Positions 18,875 through 27,396 of a stretch of 64,000 bases of DNA are shown here, in pieces. Position 1 is the first letter of the stretch; every line of letters starts with the position of its first letter. Under the pieces are notes generated by a model that was not told the DNA's origin, ran no database searches, and saw only the letters and a program-made list of their open reading frames with translations. The translations under genes were made by a program, and so were the position numbers. Source of the stretch: Actinomycetota bacterium. Lineage in GTDB: Bacteria; Actinomycetota; UBA4738; HRBIN12. The stretch is taken from contig BPGL01000001.1 of NCBI GenBank assembly GCA_026003015.1, positions 1,194,717 through 1,258,716 of the forward strand. Direction: 5' to 3'.

Positions 18875-20930
18875 GTGGCGACGGAGGCGGTGAGGATCGA
18901 TCCGCTCGACGAGAAGATCCTGGGGCTGTTCCCTGGCAAGGTGGTCCGGAAGGACCTCGTGGGTCCCCTCAAGGGCGAGTTCAACGTCCCCACCTACGTC
19001 CTCGAGTACCTGCTGGGGAGGTTCTGCTCCTCGGCCGATCCCCGGGTCGTGGAGGAGGGCCTCCAGGAGGTCCGCCGCACCCTCACCGAGAACTACGTCC
19101 GGCCCGATGCGCCCGAACTGTTCAAGTCCCAGGTCCGGGAGCGGGGGCACGTACCGCGTGATCGACAAGGTCCGGGTCCGCCTGTACGAGACGGAGGACA
19201 AGTACTGGGGAGAGCTGGTCAACCTGGGCGTGAACCGCGTCCACATCGGGGAGGAGTGGCTCCGCAGGTACGAGCGCCTGCTGGCCGGCGGGATCTGGGC
19301 CGCCGTGGACCTCGAGTACGACCCGATGCTCACGGACGCCCGGGGGGCGATCCGGCCGTTCGTCATCCGCCAGGTCCGCCCGATCCAGCTCGCCGGGGTC
19401 GGTTTGGACGAGGTCCGCGAGAAGCGGGCCATGCTCTCCCGGGACGAGTGGCGGGACCTGATCCTGCGCTCCGTGGGTCTGGAGCCCGCGGCCCTCACGG
19501 AGCGGATGAAGATGCTCTACCTGCTCCGCCTCGTCCCCTTCGTGGAACGCAACTACAACCTGGTCGAGCTCGGGCCCCGTAACACCGGCAAGAGCTACGT
19601 GTACCGGGAGCTCTCCCCCTACTCGATCCTCGTCTCCGGCGGCGAGGCCACCGTGGCCTCCCTCTTCGTCCACCTCGGCACGGGTCGGATCGGCATGGTG
19701 GGGATGTGGGACGTCGTGGCCTTCGACGAGGTCGCGGGCCTGCGTCGCCTCAAGGACGCCACCGCCATCCAGATCCTCAAGGACTACATGGAGGCGGGGA
19801 GCTTCTCCCGGGGCAGGGACGAGATCCAGGCCAACGCCTCCATGGTGTTCGTCGGGAACCTCAACGTGGACGTCGATACGGCGGTGCGGACCTCGCACCT
19901 GTTCACGCCCTTCCCCAAGGAGATGCAGGATCTCGCGCTCCTGGACCGGATCCACGCCTACCTCCCGGGCTGGGAGCTGCCCAAGATGCACAGCCAGTTC
20001 ATCGGGAGGAACTACGGCTTCGTCGTCGACTACCTGGCCGAGATCTTCCGGGGCCTTCGCGAGCTGCCGGTGGCCCATCTGCTGGACAAGCACTTCCGCC
20101 CCGGGGCCTCCTTGAACCGCCGCGACGAGAAGGCGGTCCGCCGCACCGTCTCCGGCCTCGTGAAGCTGCTGCACCCGGACGAGCAGGTGTCCAGGGGGGA
20201 GCTCGAGGAGTACCTGGTCTTGGCCATGGAGGTACGGCGCCGGGTGAAGGAGCAGCTCAAGCGGATGGGCGGCATCGAGTTTTGGGACACCCACTTCTCC
20301 TACGTGGATGTGGACTCGGGAGCGGAGAAGGCCGTGGGCGTGCCCGAGCAGCGGGCCGTTGGCCTCATCCCCACCGACCTCCTTCCGTCCGGGGTCGTGT
20401 TCTCGGCCAGCGCCGACCCCACGAGCGGCAAGACCGGGATCTTCCGGCTCGAGGTGGCGGCCGTGAAGGGGGGCACGGGGTACGCGGTCACGGGGTCGAG
20501 CGGACGGACCGTGCGCGAGGCGGCCCGGACCGCCTACGACTACCTCCGGACGCACTGGCACGAGCTCGCGGTGGAGAAGCCCTTGGATGGCCACCAGCTG
20601 AACATCCAGGTCGTCGACCTGCAGCGGGCGGAGGGGCTGACCCCTTCCTCGATGGCGTTCGCCGTGGCGGTGGTGTCCGCCATGCTGGACCGTCCCGTGG
20701 CGGGGGGCACGGTGGTCCTGGGGGACATCACGGTGGGAGGGGCCACGCTCGCGGTGACGGGCTTCCCCGACTGCCTCCAGGCGGTCGCCGAGCAGGGCGC
20801 TCGGAGGGCCCTCATCCCGATCGAGAACGCGGGCGAGCTCCCGAGCCTCCCCCAGGAGATCCTCAGCAAGCTCGATGTCGCCTTCTACAAGGACCCCAAG
20901 GATGCGGTGCTCAAGGCGCTGGGCCTGTGA
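18875..20930 (+). CDS. brxL: BrxL, AAA+ protein with Lon-like C-terminal domain (one frameshift)
   Basis: About 685 residues. The BrxL N-terminus is ILGLFPGKVVRKDLVGPLKG. The AAA+ core has Walker A ELGPRNTGKSYVYRELSPYS and Walker B MWDVVAFDEVAGL. The C-terminal Lon-like domain (PSSMAFAVAVVSAMLDRPVA and GARRALIPIENAGELPSLPQ) follows. The frame breaks at 19140-19150 inside a run of five G: RERG joins to TYRVIDKVRVRLYETEDKYW, and one extra G accounts for it. Homologues behave as DNA-binding AAA+ rings that exclude phage DNA. The Lon catalytic lysine is not visible here. The gene ends 3 bp from the convergent secB-like gene. Confidence 0.9.
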
Positions 20931-20933
20931 GTA

Positions 20934-21473
20934 CTACGACGGGGCCTGCGCGTCGGGCATCGGGACGCGCATCACCGGCGCGACGAACCGTGGAAGCTGC
21001 GCGCGGTTGAGCGTGCTGGCGAGGTACTCTCGCCAGTAGGGCCAGGCGTTGAAGACGGCGTTCCAGTGCGCGAACTGCTCGATGTCGGAACGCCTCAGCC
21101 GCTCTTCCGATTTCACCGAGTAGAGGAGTCGGAACCGAGCGACGAGCGTGTACGGTGGTCGCCCCTCGAAGACCGTCCCGAACGTCAACGCGCATCCCAG
21201 CAGGGCTTGATCGTCGTCGATGCTCCACTCGACGCTGATCCCGATGTCCGGCGTCTGCTCGCCAACCGCCTCTCGGGGAAGGGGATCGTCATCCGCTCGA
21301 TCGAAGTGGGCACCGAGGAGCTCCACCCCGAGGATATCCACGCAACGGGCGACCCGTCCGACGGCCGCCGGGTCGTAGGTCGGCGGCGGGCCGGGCTTCC
21401 CGCGACGGATACGTCGCCGGACCGTTGCGCTCGTGCCTTGCCCGCCCCTGGCGGTCCGCTCGGACCTCGCCAT
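20934..21473 (-). CDS. SecB-like chaperone of a toxin-antitoxin-chaperone module
   Basis: This 179-residue protein has a C-terminal half that is SecB-like: LLGCALTFGTVFEGRPPYTL, then VARFRLLYSVKSEERLRRSD and FAHWNAVFNAWPYWREYLAS. The NAWPYWREY block is characteristic of the solitary SecB homologues of TAC systems in actinomycetes. There the chaperone protects and stabilises the antitoxin. The first 30 residues are basic and probably disordered. Its ATG overlaps the stop of the antitoxin gene (TGATG), so the three genes form one operon. General secretion SecB is rare in Actinomycetota, which favours the TAC reading. Confidence 0.8.
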   Translation of the reverse strand: MARSERTARGGQGTSATVRRRIRRGKPGPPPTYDPAAVGRVARCVDILGVELLGAHFDRADDDPLPREAVGEQTPDIGISVEWSIDDDQALLGCALTFGTVFEGRPPYTLVARFRLLYSVKSEERLRRSDIEQFAHWNAVFNAWPYWREYLASTLNRAQLPRFVAPVMRVPMPDAQAPS

Positions 21474-21916
21474 CACGCAGCCCTCAGGCTCCCGTTCGTA
21501 AGGACCCTGAGCGTCGGCTTCATGGCCGCCAGACGTCCCGGTTCGGGCATCGGCATCGTGCGGTAGGCGACCTGCGCCGAGGGCTGGAGACTGTCCAACC
21601 ACGGCGGGGCGGCCGGGTCGTCCACCGCGGGGGTCCCGGCTCGGTCGGCCATGGCCACCGGGCGCAGCTCGAAGCGGACGCCGAGAGCCCATCCGAGAGC
21701 ACCGAGGGAGCGGAGCGTCAGGTTCTCCCTACCCGATAGGATCTGGCTGATCCTCCCCGGCGTTACCCCGAGGCGGTTCGCCAGCTCCTTCTGCGACAGC
21801 CCGAGGGACTCGAGAAGGCCCGCCAGGGTGTCGGTGGCCTCGCCGACGAGCAGCTCCTCCTCGAAGACGCGCCTGATCTCGGGGTCGCGGAGTGCTTCCC
21901 GCATGCGCTCGCTCAT
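21473..21916 (-). CDS. HigA-like XRE-family antitoxin of the TAC module
   Basis: This 147-residue protein carries the helix-turn-helix LGLSQKELANRLGVTPGRIS then QILSGRENLTLRSLGALGWA (residues 38-78), which is the XRE fold of HigA antitoxins. About 60 residues follow, rich in Pro and Ala. A chaperone-addiction tail of this kind is what the SecB-like partner binds in TAC systems. I chose the start at 21916 because this ATG overlaps the toxin stop (ATGA). It probably represses its own operon. Confidence 0.8.
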   Translation of the reverse strand: MSERMREALRDPEIRRVFEEELLVGEATDTLAGLLESLGLSQKELANRLGVTPGRISQILSGRENLTLRSLGALGWALGVRFELRPVAMADRAGTPAVDDPAAPPWLDSLQPSAQVAYRTMPMPEPGRLAAMKPTLRVLTNGSLRAA

Positions 21917-22332
21917 GGTTCGACTCCCTCCTCGAGCCATTCGTTGGCGATCCTTTCGCCGAGGTTCAGGTCTGCTCGCTGGAGCCGGTTCTTCTGCTTC
22001 GTGAATCCGTTAGCCGCCCAGAGCGTCCGTTCCCGGCGCAGGACCAGGAGCCGCAGGTGCGGCGGCCTGCCGCCCTTCGGTGTTACGCGGAACTCCAGGA
22101 GTCCCACCTTGCTCCCCTCCACCTTCTCCAGCCGCCCTGCCGGTGGCCGGCCGGCACGCAAGGTGTTTTCCACGACCGCGGCAGCCGCCAGAAACCTCGC
22201 CTTCCCCTGCTTGTCCAGGGCTTCCCACCACTCCACCGCCGGCATGTGACCGTTCCGCCGGCGCATGGCACGGATGGTCAACCACTCCCCCGCGTAGAGG
22301 GTATCGTTCGTGCCACGGCATAGTTTAGACAT
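21913..22332 (-). CDS. HigB/RelE-like toxin (Gp49-type) of the TAC module
   Basis: This 139-residue protein has the family core GSKVGLLEFRVTPKGGRPPH and LRLLVLRRERTLWAANGFTK then QKNRLQRADLNLGERIANEW. Gp49/HigB proteins use this arrangement (a beta-sheet with basic residues and a C-terminal helix) to cut mRNA at the ribosome. The order toxin-antitoxin-SecB, with 4-bp overlaps, matches the mycobacterial HigB-HigA-SecB type. The ATG at 22332 sits inside a small palindrome that may be the operator. Activity of this copy is inferred. Confidence 0.8.
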   Translation of the reverse strand: MSKLCRGTNDTLYAGEWLTIRAMRRRNGHMPAVEWWEALDKQGKARFLAAAAVVENTLRAGRPPAGRLEKVEGSKVGLLEFRVTPKGGRPPHLRLLVLRRERTLWAANGFTKQKNRLQRADLNLGERIANEWLEEGVEP

Positions 22333-22337
22333 AACTA
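22321..22337 (-). promoter_or_regulatory. candidate TAC operator over the toxin start codon
   Basis: A perfect 5-bp inverted repeat TAGTT-7nt-AACTA overlaps the toxin ATG (22330-22332). It is conspicuously AT-rich against its GC-rich surroundings. HigA proteins bind short palindromes in their own promoter region, so this is a plausible operator, not proven. Confidence 0.4.
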
Positions 22338-22425
22338 ACCGCCTGCCGTCAAGGCAGGGGCGGGGATCCGCGGACCGCGTGGTCCGCGGCTGGCGGCCGC
22401 GCAGCAGTGCCTCGAAGCCCTGGAC

Positions 22426-22855
22426 ATGGGTGGGGCTGAGGATATCTCGCGCGCGCAACCGGGGTCCATCGGGACGAGGAAACCCAGCGTCGATCGTGCC
22501 CGCGTCGAGCGCGTGCGCGACGGTGGCCGGCTTCTCCGGACCGAGGGCCCGCCCAGGTCCTCGCTACGGGTTCCCAGGCCCGTCGACCGGTTCCTCGCCG
22601 CCCAGCGGCAGGCTCGCCGGGCCGAGCGGGGCCTGTGGGGCGCCTACCGCCTACCCCGGAGGCGGTGAGGGCGGCGGCGCGACGGCGGGCGGGGGCGGCG
22701 GTGGGGGCTGCGACCCCTCCTACCCCGACGTCTGCATCCCGCCCCCGCCCCCCGACCTCGACTGCGGCCAGATCCCCGAGCGCGGGTTCCGCGTCGTCGG
22801 CGCGGAGCCCCATGGCTTCGACGGGGACGGGGACGGGATCGGCTGCGAGACCTGA
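22426..22855 (+). pseudogene. remnant of a thermonuclease-like protein with excalibur domain
   Basis: The segment VDRFLAAQRQARRAERGLWG (about 22575-22635) is the C-terminal helix of staphylococcal-nuclease-like proteins. After a frame change near 22660 comes a Gly-rich linker and a complete excalibur calcium-binding domain: CDPSYPDVCIPPPPPDLDC, then FDGDGDGIGCE at the end. The nuclease beta-barrel with its catalytic Arg and Glu is missing upstream, so this is a truncated and frameshifted leftover of a secreted nuclease. The excalibur domain itself is intact. Confidence 0.55.
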
Positions 22856-23003
22856 GTCGGCAGCGGGCCCCTCCGGCCCTTCCGTCGCACCCGCCCGGGC
22901 CCGACGGCCTAGGTCGCCGCCCGGGAGCCCTCCCCCGTCGCTCCCTCGGGTCGGCGGCGGGCGGTGACCTCGGGGCCGGGGGCCCGGGATCGCGCAGCGG
23001 GGC

Positions 23004-24141
23004 GTGGCCTACCTCGCGAGGCCCGGCGAGCAGGAGGAGGCGCCGGTCCTCTACGTCGGGCGCGAGGTCGAGCGGGCCCTCGGCTATCCGCGCGAGGCCT
23101 GGGCCGAGGACCCCGCCTTCTGGTCAAGCCACCTCCACCCCGAGGACCGGGACCGGGCCCGGGCCTGGTGGGCAGCGGTCCAGGCCGGGGCGGTGCCGGT
23201 GGGCAGGCCGGGCGCGATCGAGTACCGGATGCTCTCCCGCGACGGGCGGGCCGTCTGGTTCCGCGACCGCGCCGTCCTCCGCCCCGACGGGGTGATCTAC
23301 AGGGTGATGCTGGACGTGACCGAGGAGCACGAGGCCCTCGAGCGGGCCCGGCGGGCGGAACAGGAGCGCCGCCGCCTCCTCGCGGCCATGGTCGGGGCCG
23401 AGGAGCGGGAGCGGCAGCGGATCGCCCTCGACCTCCACGACGGTCCGGTCCAGTGGCTCACGGCCGCCGCGCTGCGCCTCCGCGGCCTCGGGGGCCTGCT
23501 CGCCGACCCCGGCCCGCGCTCGGCCGCCGAGGAGGTCGTCCGCCTCCTCGATCGCACCACGCGGTCCCTCCGGGGGCTCCTGTTCGACCTCCATCCGCCG
23601 GTCCTCGAGCGGGAGGGCCTGGTCCCCGCCCTCCGCGACCACCTGGCCGGCCTGTCGCAGGTGACGCGGGGATCCCTGGACTGCCGACTCGAGGGCAGCC
23701 TCGGCGCCGAGCCGCCCCCGAGGTGGCCCGCCTCGCGTTCCGGATCGCGCAGGAAGCCCTGGCGAACGTGCGCAAGCACGCCCACGCCCGCACGGTCACC
23801 GTGGAGGTCTCCTCCCGGCGCGGGGGGCTCCTGCTGCGGGTCACGGACGACGGGGTCGGGTTCGACGTGGAGGCCGCCGGCCGGGAGCCCGGCCACCTCG
23901 GCCTCGCCTCGATGCGGGAGCGGGCGGAGCTCGCCGGCGGGGAGCTCAGGGTGGAGAGCGGGCCGGGCGAGGGGCGACCACGGTCGAGGCGTGGCTCCCG
24001 GCTCGGCGTGGAGAGCTGCATGGAAACTCCGGGACAGGAGCGTCAGGAGGACGTCGCGGGTGGTCAGTTCGCACGAGCGACTCCGTCCGACTGCGGTTCC
24101 GGGAGATTAGACCTCTCCCAACGGCGCGAACTGCGACTTGA
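23004..24141 (+). CDS. PAS-domain sensor histidine kinase, NarL type (frameshifted twice)
   Basis: The N-terminal PAS/PAC domain reads LYVGREVERALGYPREAWAE, then SSHLHPEDRDRARAWW and VWFRDRAVLRPDG. HisKA_3 follows with the phosphoacceptor in RIALDLHDGPVQWLTAAALR. The HATPase domain has the N box RIAQEALANVRKHAHARTV and G-box DDGVGFD. The frame shifts at a C-run near 23715 and again near 23975 (GEG joins to TTVEAWLPA). The end is therefore approximate and overlaps the next gene tail-to-tail. No transmembrane helix is seen, so the sensor is cytosolic. No response regulator is adjacent. Confidence 0.75.
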
Positions 24142-24682
24142 AAAGCTCGTAGCTATCCAAAAGCACACGGTTCCAGTCAGCCGACCTCGGTTGCGCTCCA
24201 AGGTCGACGATGCAGAAGCGTATGACTTCCTCAAAGGTCACCCAGCCGGTCGGCAGATGCATCTCGTCCAAGCTGACTGACCTGGTCCCGAGGTCGAGCC
24301 GGATTGGGCCCTGGAGGTGATGCCGGCATCGCTTGACCCGGGGACTCTTGGGCCTGTCGTACTCCCATCGCACGAACGGTTGGCTATCGCTGGCCCTCGT
24401 GAGCTTGTACGCATAGCGCTGAGTCTCGAGGCGATGCCCTCCTTCGACTTCTCTGGTCGCTAGGACCTGCGAGAAGAGGAACCTCATGGGCCCGAAGCGA
24501 GTAGCGAGCCTGGCGGCCGTTGGTACGCCCGCACGGCGCGGGAAGGTGACCACGAAGTACGGTCGTCCTGGGACGGCCAAATACCTCACCGGAACCGGGG
24601 TGAGGGTCCGCTTGAGCACGTCGTTCACATGGGCGATGAACTCCTCGACCGCTTCCTCCGGAGTGCGCCCAACGATTGGCAA
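24107..24682 (-). CDS. uncharacterised 191-residue protein, second gene of a small pair
   Basis: I do not recognise the family firmly. An N-terminal helix (TPEEAVEEFIAHVNDVLKRT) is followed by strands. A central block is RYAYKLTRASDSQPFVRWEY then RPKSPRVKRCRHHLQGPIRL. The C-terminal half is HLPTGWVTFEEVIRFCIVDL with a final helix ending YELFKSQFAPL. The RWEYDR and H-H patterns suggest a small enzyme, possibly a toxin-like nuclease. A TTG start lies 20 bp after the short gene upstream, so the two look co-transcribed. A toxin-antitoxin role is only suggested by this layout. Confidence 0.6.
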   Translation of the reverse strand: MPIVGRTPEEAVEEFIAHVNDVLKRTLTPVPVRYLAVPGRPYFVVTFPRRAGVPTAARLATRFGPMRFLFSQVLATREVEGGHRLETQRYAYKLTRASDSQPFVRWEYDRPKSPRVKRCRHHLQGPIRLDLGTRSVSLDEMHLPTGWVTFEEVIRFCIVDLGAQPRSADWNRVLLDSYELFKSQFAPLGEV

Positions 24683-24702
24683 GGTGCGAAGCGGGAACGG
24701 GT

Positions 24703-24909
24703 CTACTGCTGCTGCTGAGCGTCCAGGACCGACACCAGCATCCGCAGGTCCATGGCGATCGCCGAGTCCTCCAGTGCGTCTCGGCGCGCCCGGCGGACCG
24801 CCTCCTCGTATGGGAGGTTGAGCAAGCGGGCCTCGTGCTCAATCAACTTCCGGAGCTGGCCCTCCGTTAGACGACCTCGCTTCAGCGCATCACGCAGGTC
24901 CTTCCGCAT
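24703..24909 (-). CDS. short helical protein, 68 residues, first gene of the pair
   Basis: The product begins MRKDLRDALKRGRLTEGQLR, then LIEHEARLLNLPYEEAVRRA, and ends in a Gln run (DAQQQQ). It has three or four amphipathic helices and no cofactor motif. A strong ribosome site (ggaggagg) lies just before the ATG. Short helical proteins directly upstream of a larger unknown protein often act as antitoxins or adaptors. I cannot decide which. Confidence 0.6.
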   Translation of the reverse strand: MRKDLRDALKRGRLTEGQLRKLIEHEARLLNLPYEEAVRRARRDALEDSAIAMDLRMLVSVLDAQQQQ

Positions 24910-25303
24910 ACCTCCTCCTCCCGTGACCCGCATCCTACTGCTTGTCGGCAACCGACAGGGCCCTTCTTGACCGGGGAGTCACCCTCTTGACGAGGCCGCC
25001 CCCACATCCCGAGCCACCACGAGCGCGCGCTGTTCCGAACGCCGTTCTTCAAGGTCGCCGCCACGCCGCGGTGAGGTGCATCGGCGCGCTGGGAGGGATC
25101 GACAGCGGGTCGCCCGGCCTCGGGGGCTTCCGCCTTCCGCGGAGCCCTGGAGGCAATCGAACCCTTCGCAGGCCCATCGGGCCCTGGGGGGCCTTCCGCC
25201 GGCCGTGGTCCTCGTCGACGAGTTCCGCTGGAAGGAGACCCGGAGCGGCGGGCTCGGCGGCTCCGGCCGCTCCCGAGCTTCCGGGAAGCGGCTTGGATCA
25301 GGG
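24910..25303. other. intergenic region of about 390 bp
   Basis: It holds the promoter region of the minus-strand gene pair on its left. On its right it follows the end of the zinc-ribbon gene. I see no gene, repeat or clear terminator hairpin in it. Confidence 0.4.
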
Positions 25304-26014
25304 TCAGAACAGCGCAAAGGCCGCCTCGCAGCTCGTCTGCACGGCGGTGAGCGCGTTGGCGGCGGCCCAGTAGTCGCCGTAGAGGACGTTGTCGAGGGCG
25401 AGGGAGACCCCGTTCAGGCATTCCTTCAGGTCCTCGATCTGGCCCGCCTGCAGCTCGAGGCGCGCCTGGGCCTCCGACAGGGTGCCCCGGACCCCGCGCA
25501 GCTCCACCCGCAGCTCCCGGAGCTCTCGCTCGAGCCGCCGGTTCTCCTCCCGCGCCACCTCCAGCTGGGCCCGGGCGATCCGGAGGTCCTCGCTCGTCGC
25601 GGCGAGGTCGTCCTTCGTCCGGCGGAGCTCCCCTTGCGTCGCGCGGAGCTCCTCCCTGGTCTCGAGGTGCACCCACGCCCCGGCCGATCCGGCCCCCGAC
25701 GAGGGCGAGGATCCCCAGCGCCGCCGCCGTCACCCGGAGCCAGCGCCGGCGCCTCGGCGGAGCCGTCTGGGCGGCCACCGCGGTCGAGGCGGCCGTCTCG
25801 TCCGCCTCGGGGGCCCTCGGGATGGGCTGCGTGGGGGCCGCCGCGGATGCGCCCCTCGGCTCCCTCCTCGGGAGGACGCGGGACGGGCTGCGTCGCCGCC
25901 GGGGAAGCCCCCTCCGCGGTCCCGGCGGTGTCCGCCGCGAGACGGGCGCCGCAGCTCCGGCAGAACCGCCACCCCTCCGACACCTCGTTCCCGCAGGACG
26001 GACCACCAGCTCAT
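25304..26014 (-). CDS. zinc-ribbon, single-pass membrane, coiled-coil protein (frameshifted)
   Basis: Pieced together from three frames, the protein has an N-terminal zinc ribbon: a CGNEV knuckle, then [12 protein letters not shown] Pro/Ala-rich linker and a transmembrane helix ([15 protein letters not shown]) preceded by a basic cluster RRRRW follow. A long coiled coil ([20 protein letters not shown] through [16 protein letters not shown]) and a short C-terminal domain with two Cys complete it. An unusually strong ribosome site (ggagggaggc) precedes the ATG at 26014 and supports that start, although the frame must shift three times. It starts 13 bp after the protease gene, which has the same layout of zinc ribbon, helix and coiled coil. 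Function unknown. Confidence 0.6.
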
Positions 26015-26027
26015 CTTCGCCTCCCTC

Positions 26028-26913
26028 CTAGCACCGGAGCACCGTGAGGCAGACCCTCTCCACGGGGATCGCGAACGAGATGCCCTCGACGTCCCACCCC
26101 CACGACCTTCGAGACCGCGACGCCCCACGACCCTCCCGGATGCATCCAGGACCGGCGCCCCGCTGTCTCCGGGGCTCAGCGGGGCGGAGATCTGCAGGTA
26201 CCGCTCGCGCTGGCCCGAGATGACGCCGGTCACCACCGTGTGCTCGAGCCCGAGCGGTGAGCCGACCCACGACCACCGGTTCGCCGGCCCGGGGGGCGTG
26301 GCGGGCGAACTCGAGCCTGGGGAGCCGGACCGGCACCGAGATCGCCGCGAGGTCCTCGGCCCGGCTCACCGCGACGACGGAGCCCCGGTAGGTCCGGTCG
26401 CCCTGCCGGAGGGTCACGGCGGTGGCCCGACTCCCAGGCGTCGCCCACCACGTGGAAGTTCGTGAGCAGGGTGGATCCACCCCGCCGCGAGCGCACCACG
26501 AACCCGCTCCCCTGGCCGGCGCCGGTCTCGACGAGGAAGACCGCCGGGCTCGCGTCCCTCGCCACGGCCTCGGCGTCGAGCCCCTCCTCGAGCCCGCGGG
26601 CCAGGCGCTCGGTCCGGGCGGTGATCCCCTGGAGGGCCGCTCGTTGCTCCTCGAGCGCGGAAGCGACCCGATCGATCCGCTGCGCGAGCCGCTCCACGCG
26701 CCGGGCCGCCTGCCGGGCGCTGGTCGAGGCGACGATGGATCCGGCCGCCGCCCCCGCGGCGAGCAGGAGGGCGATGCCGGCGACCCAGATCGGCGCGCGG
26801 CCCGGGCCGCTCCGCGCCCCAGCAACCCCCGCCGCTTGGGCGCTCGGCCCCGGGGCACCGTGGACCGGGCACGCACCACCCAGCAGCTCCCGCCCGCACT
26901 CCGTGCAGAACAC
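26028..26913 (-). CDS. zinc-ribbon, membrane-anchored trypsin-like serine protease (frameshifted)
   Basis: The N-terminal zinc ribbon is [18 protein letters not shown]. It is followed by a transmembrane helix ([19 protein letters not shown]) and a coiled coil ([20 protein letters not shown]). The C-terminal S1/DegP-like protease domain shows the triad: His in [13 protein letters not shown], Asp in [10 protein letters not shown] and Ser in [11 protein letters not shown]. The frame changes near 26420, 26235 and 26110. The GTG at 26913 has ggagg upstream. Topology predicts the ribbon in the cytosol and the protease outside. Protease and coiled-coil partner form one operon. Confidence 0.7.
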
Positions 26914-27396
26914 CGGGACCTCCGCGACGCCCCCGCGATCGGCCGTTGCGCGGCCATGATACGGGGGAGCCGCGGACCGGGTGCAACGGGCCACCTCGGG
27001 GAGCGGAGGACCTGGGGCCGGCGCCAGGCGGGCGGACGCTGATGGCTCCGCGGCATGAGTGACCCGCCGGGACGCGCCGCTGCCTCCGTCCCGACGCCCG
27101 CCGGGCCCGGGCCCCTCGCGCCGTCCGGCGCCCGCCCGCGGCGGCCGGCGGGATGGGGTGGGGAGGACCCTCCTCCGCCCCGATCCGAGACCGGCGGGCT
27201 CAGCGCCTGAGACCGCTCCCAAGTTTCAGGGGTCGTGGTCGGCGACCGATCAGAGGCGTGAACGCAACCCCGTCCCGTCTCCGTCCCGTCACGTACCGCG
27301 CGATGTTGCGCAACAGCGCCGTTTCATGAATACACAAACCCGCAGGTAGACGGCCATCTGGAAGCCTTCCCGCAGGTCGCCAAAACCCGAGGAAAC
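26914..27396. other. gene-free stretch next to the putative attachment site
   Basis: I find no gene with family resemblance. Near its right end the motif cccgcaggt occurs twice in direct orientation, at 27339-27347 and 27369-27377, 30 bp apart. Earlier (about 27268-27290) ccgtcccgtc is repeated. Short direct repeats at helical spacing beside an attachment core are what integrase arm sites look like, but this is weak evidence. Confidence 0.4.

Noticed and set aside
5619-20930. Programmed frameshifting as the reason for split BREX genes
   Set aside because: The same type of break occurs in unrelated housekeeping genes, and no common slippery signal or downstream structure was seen.
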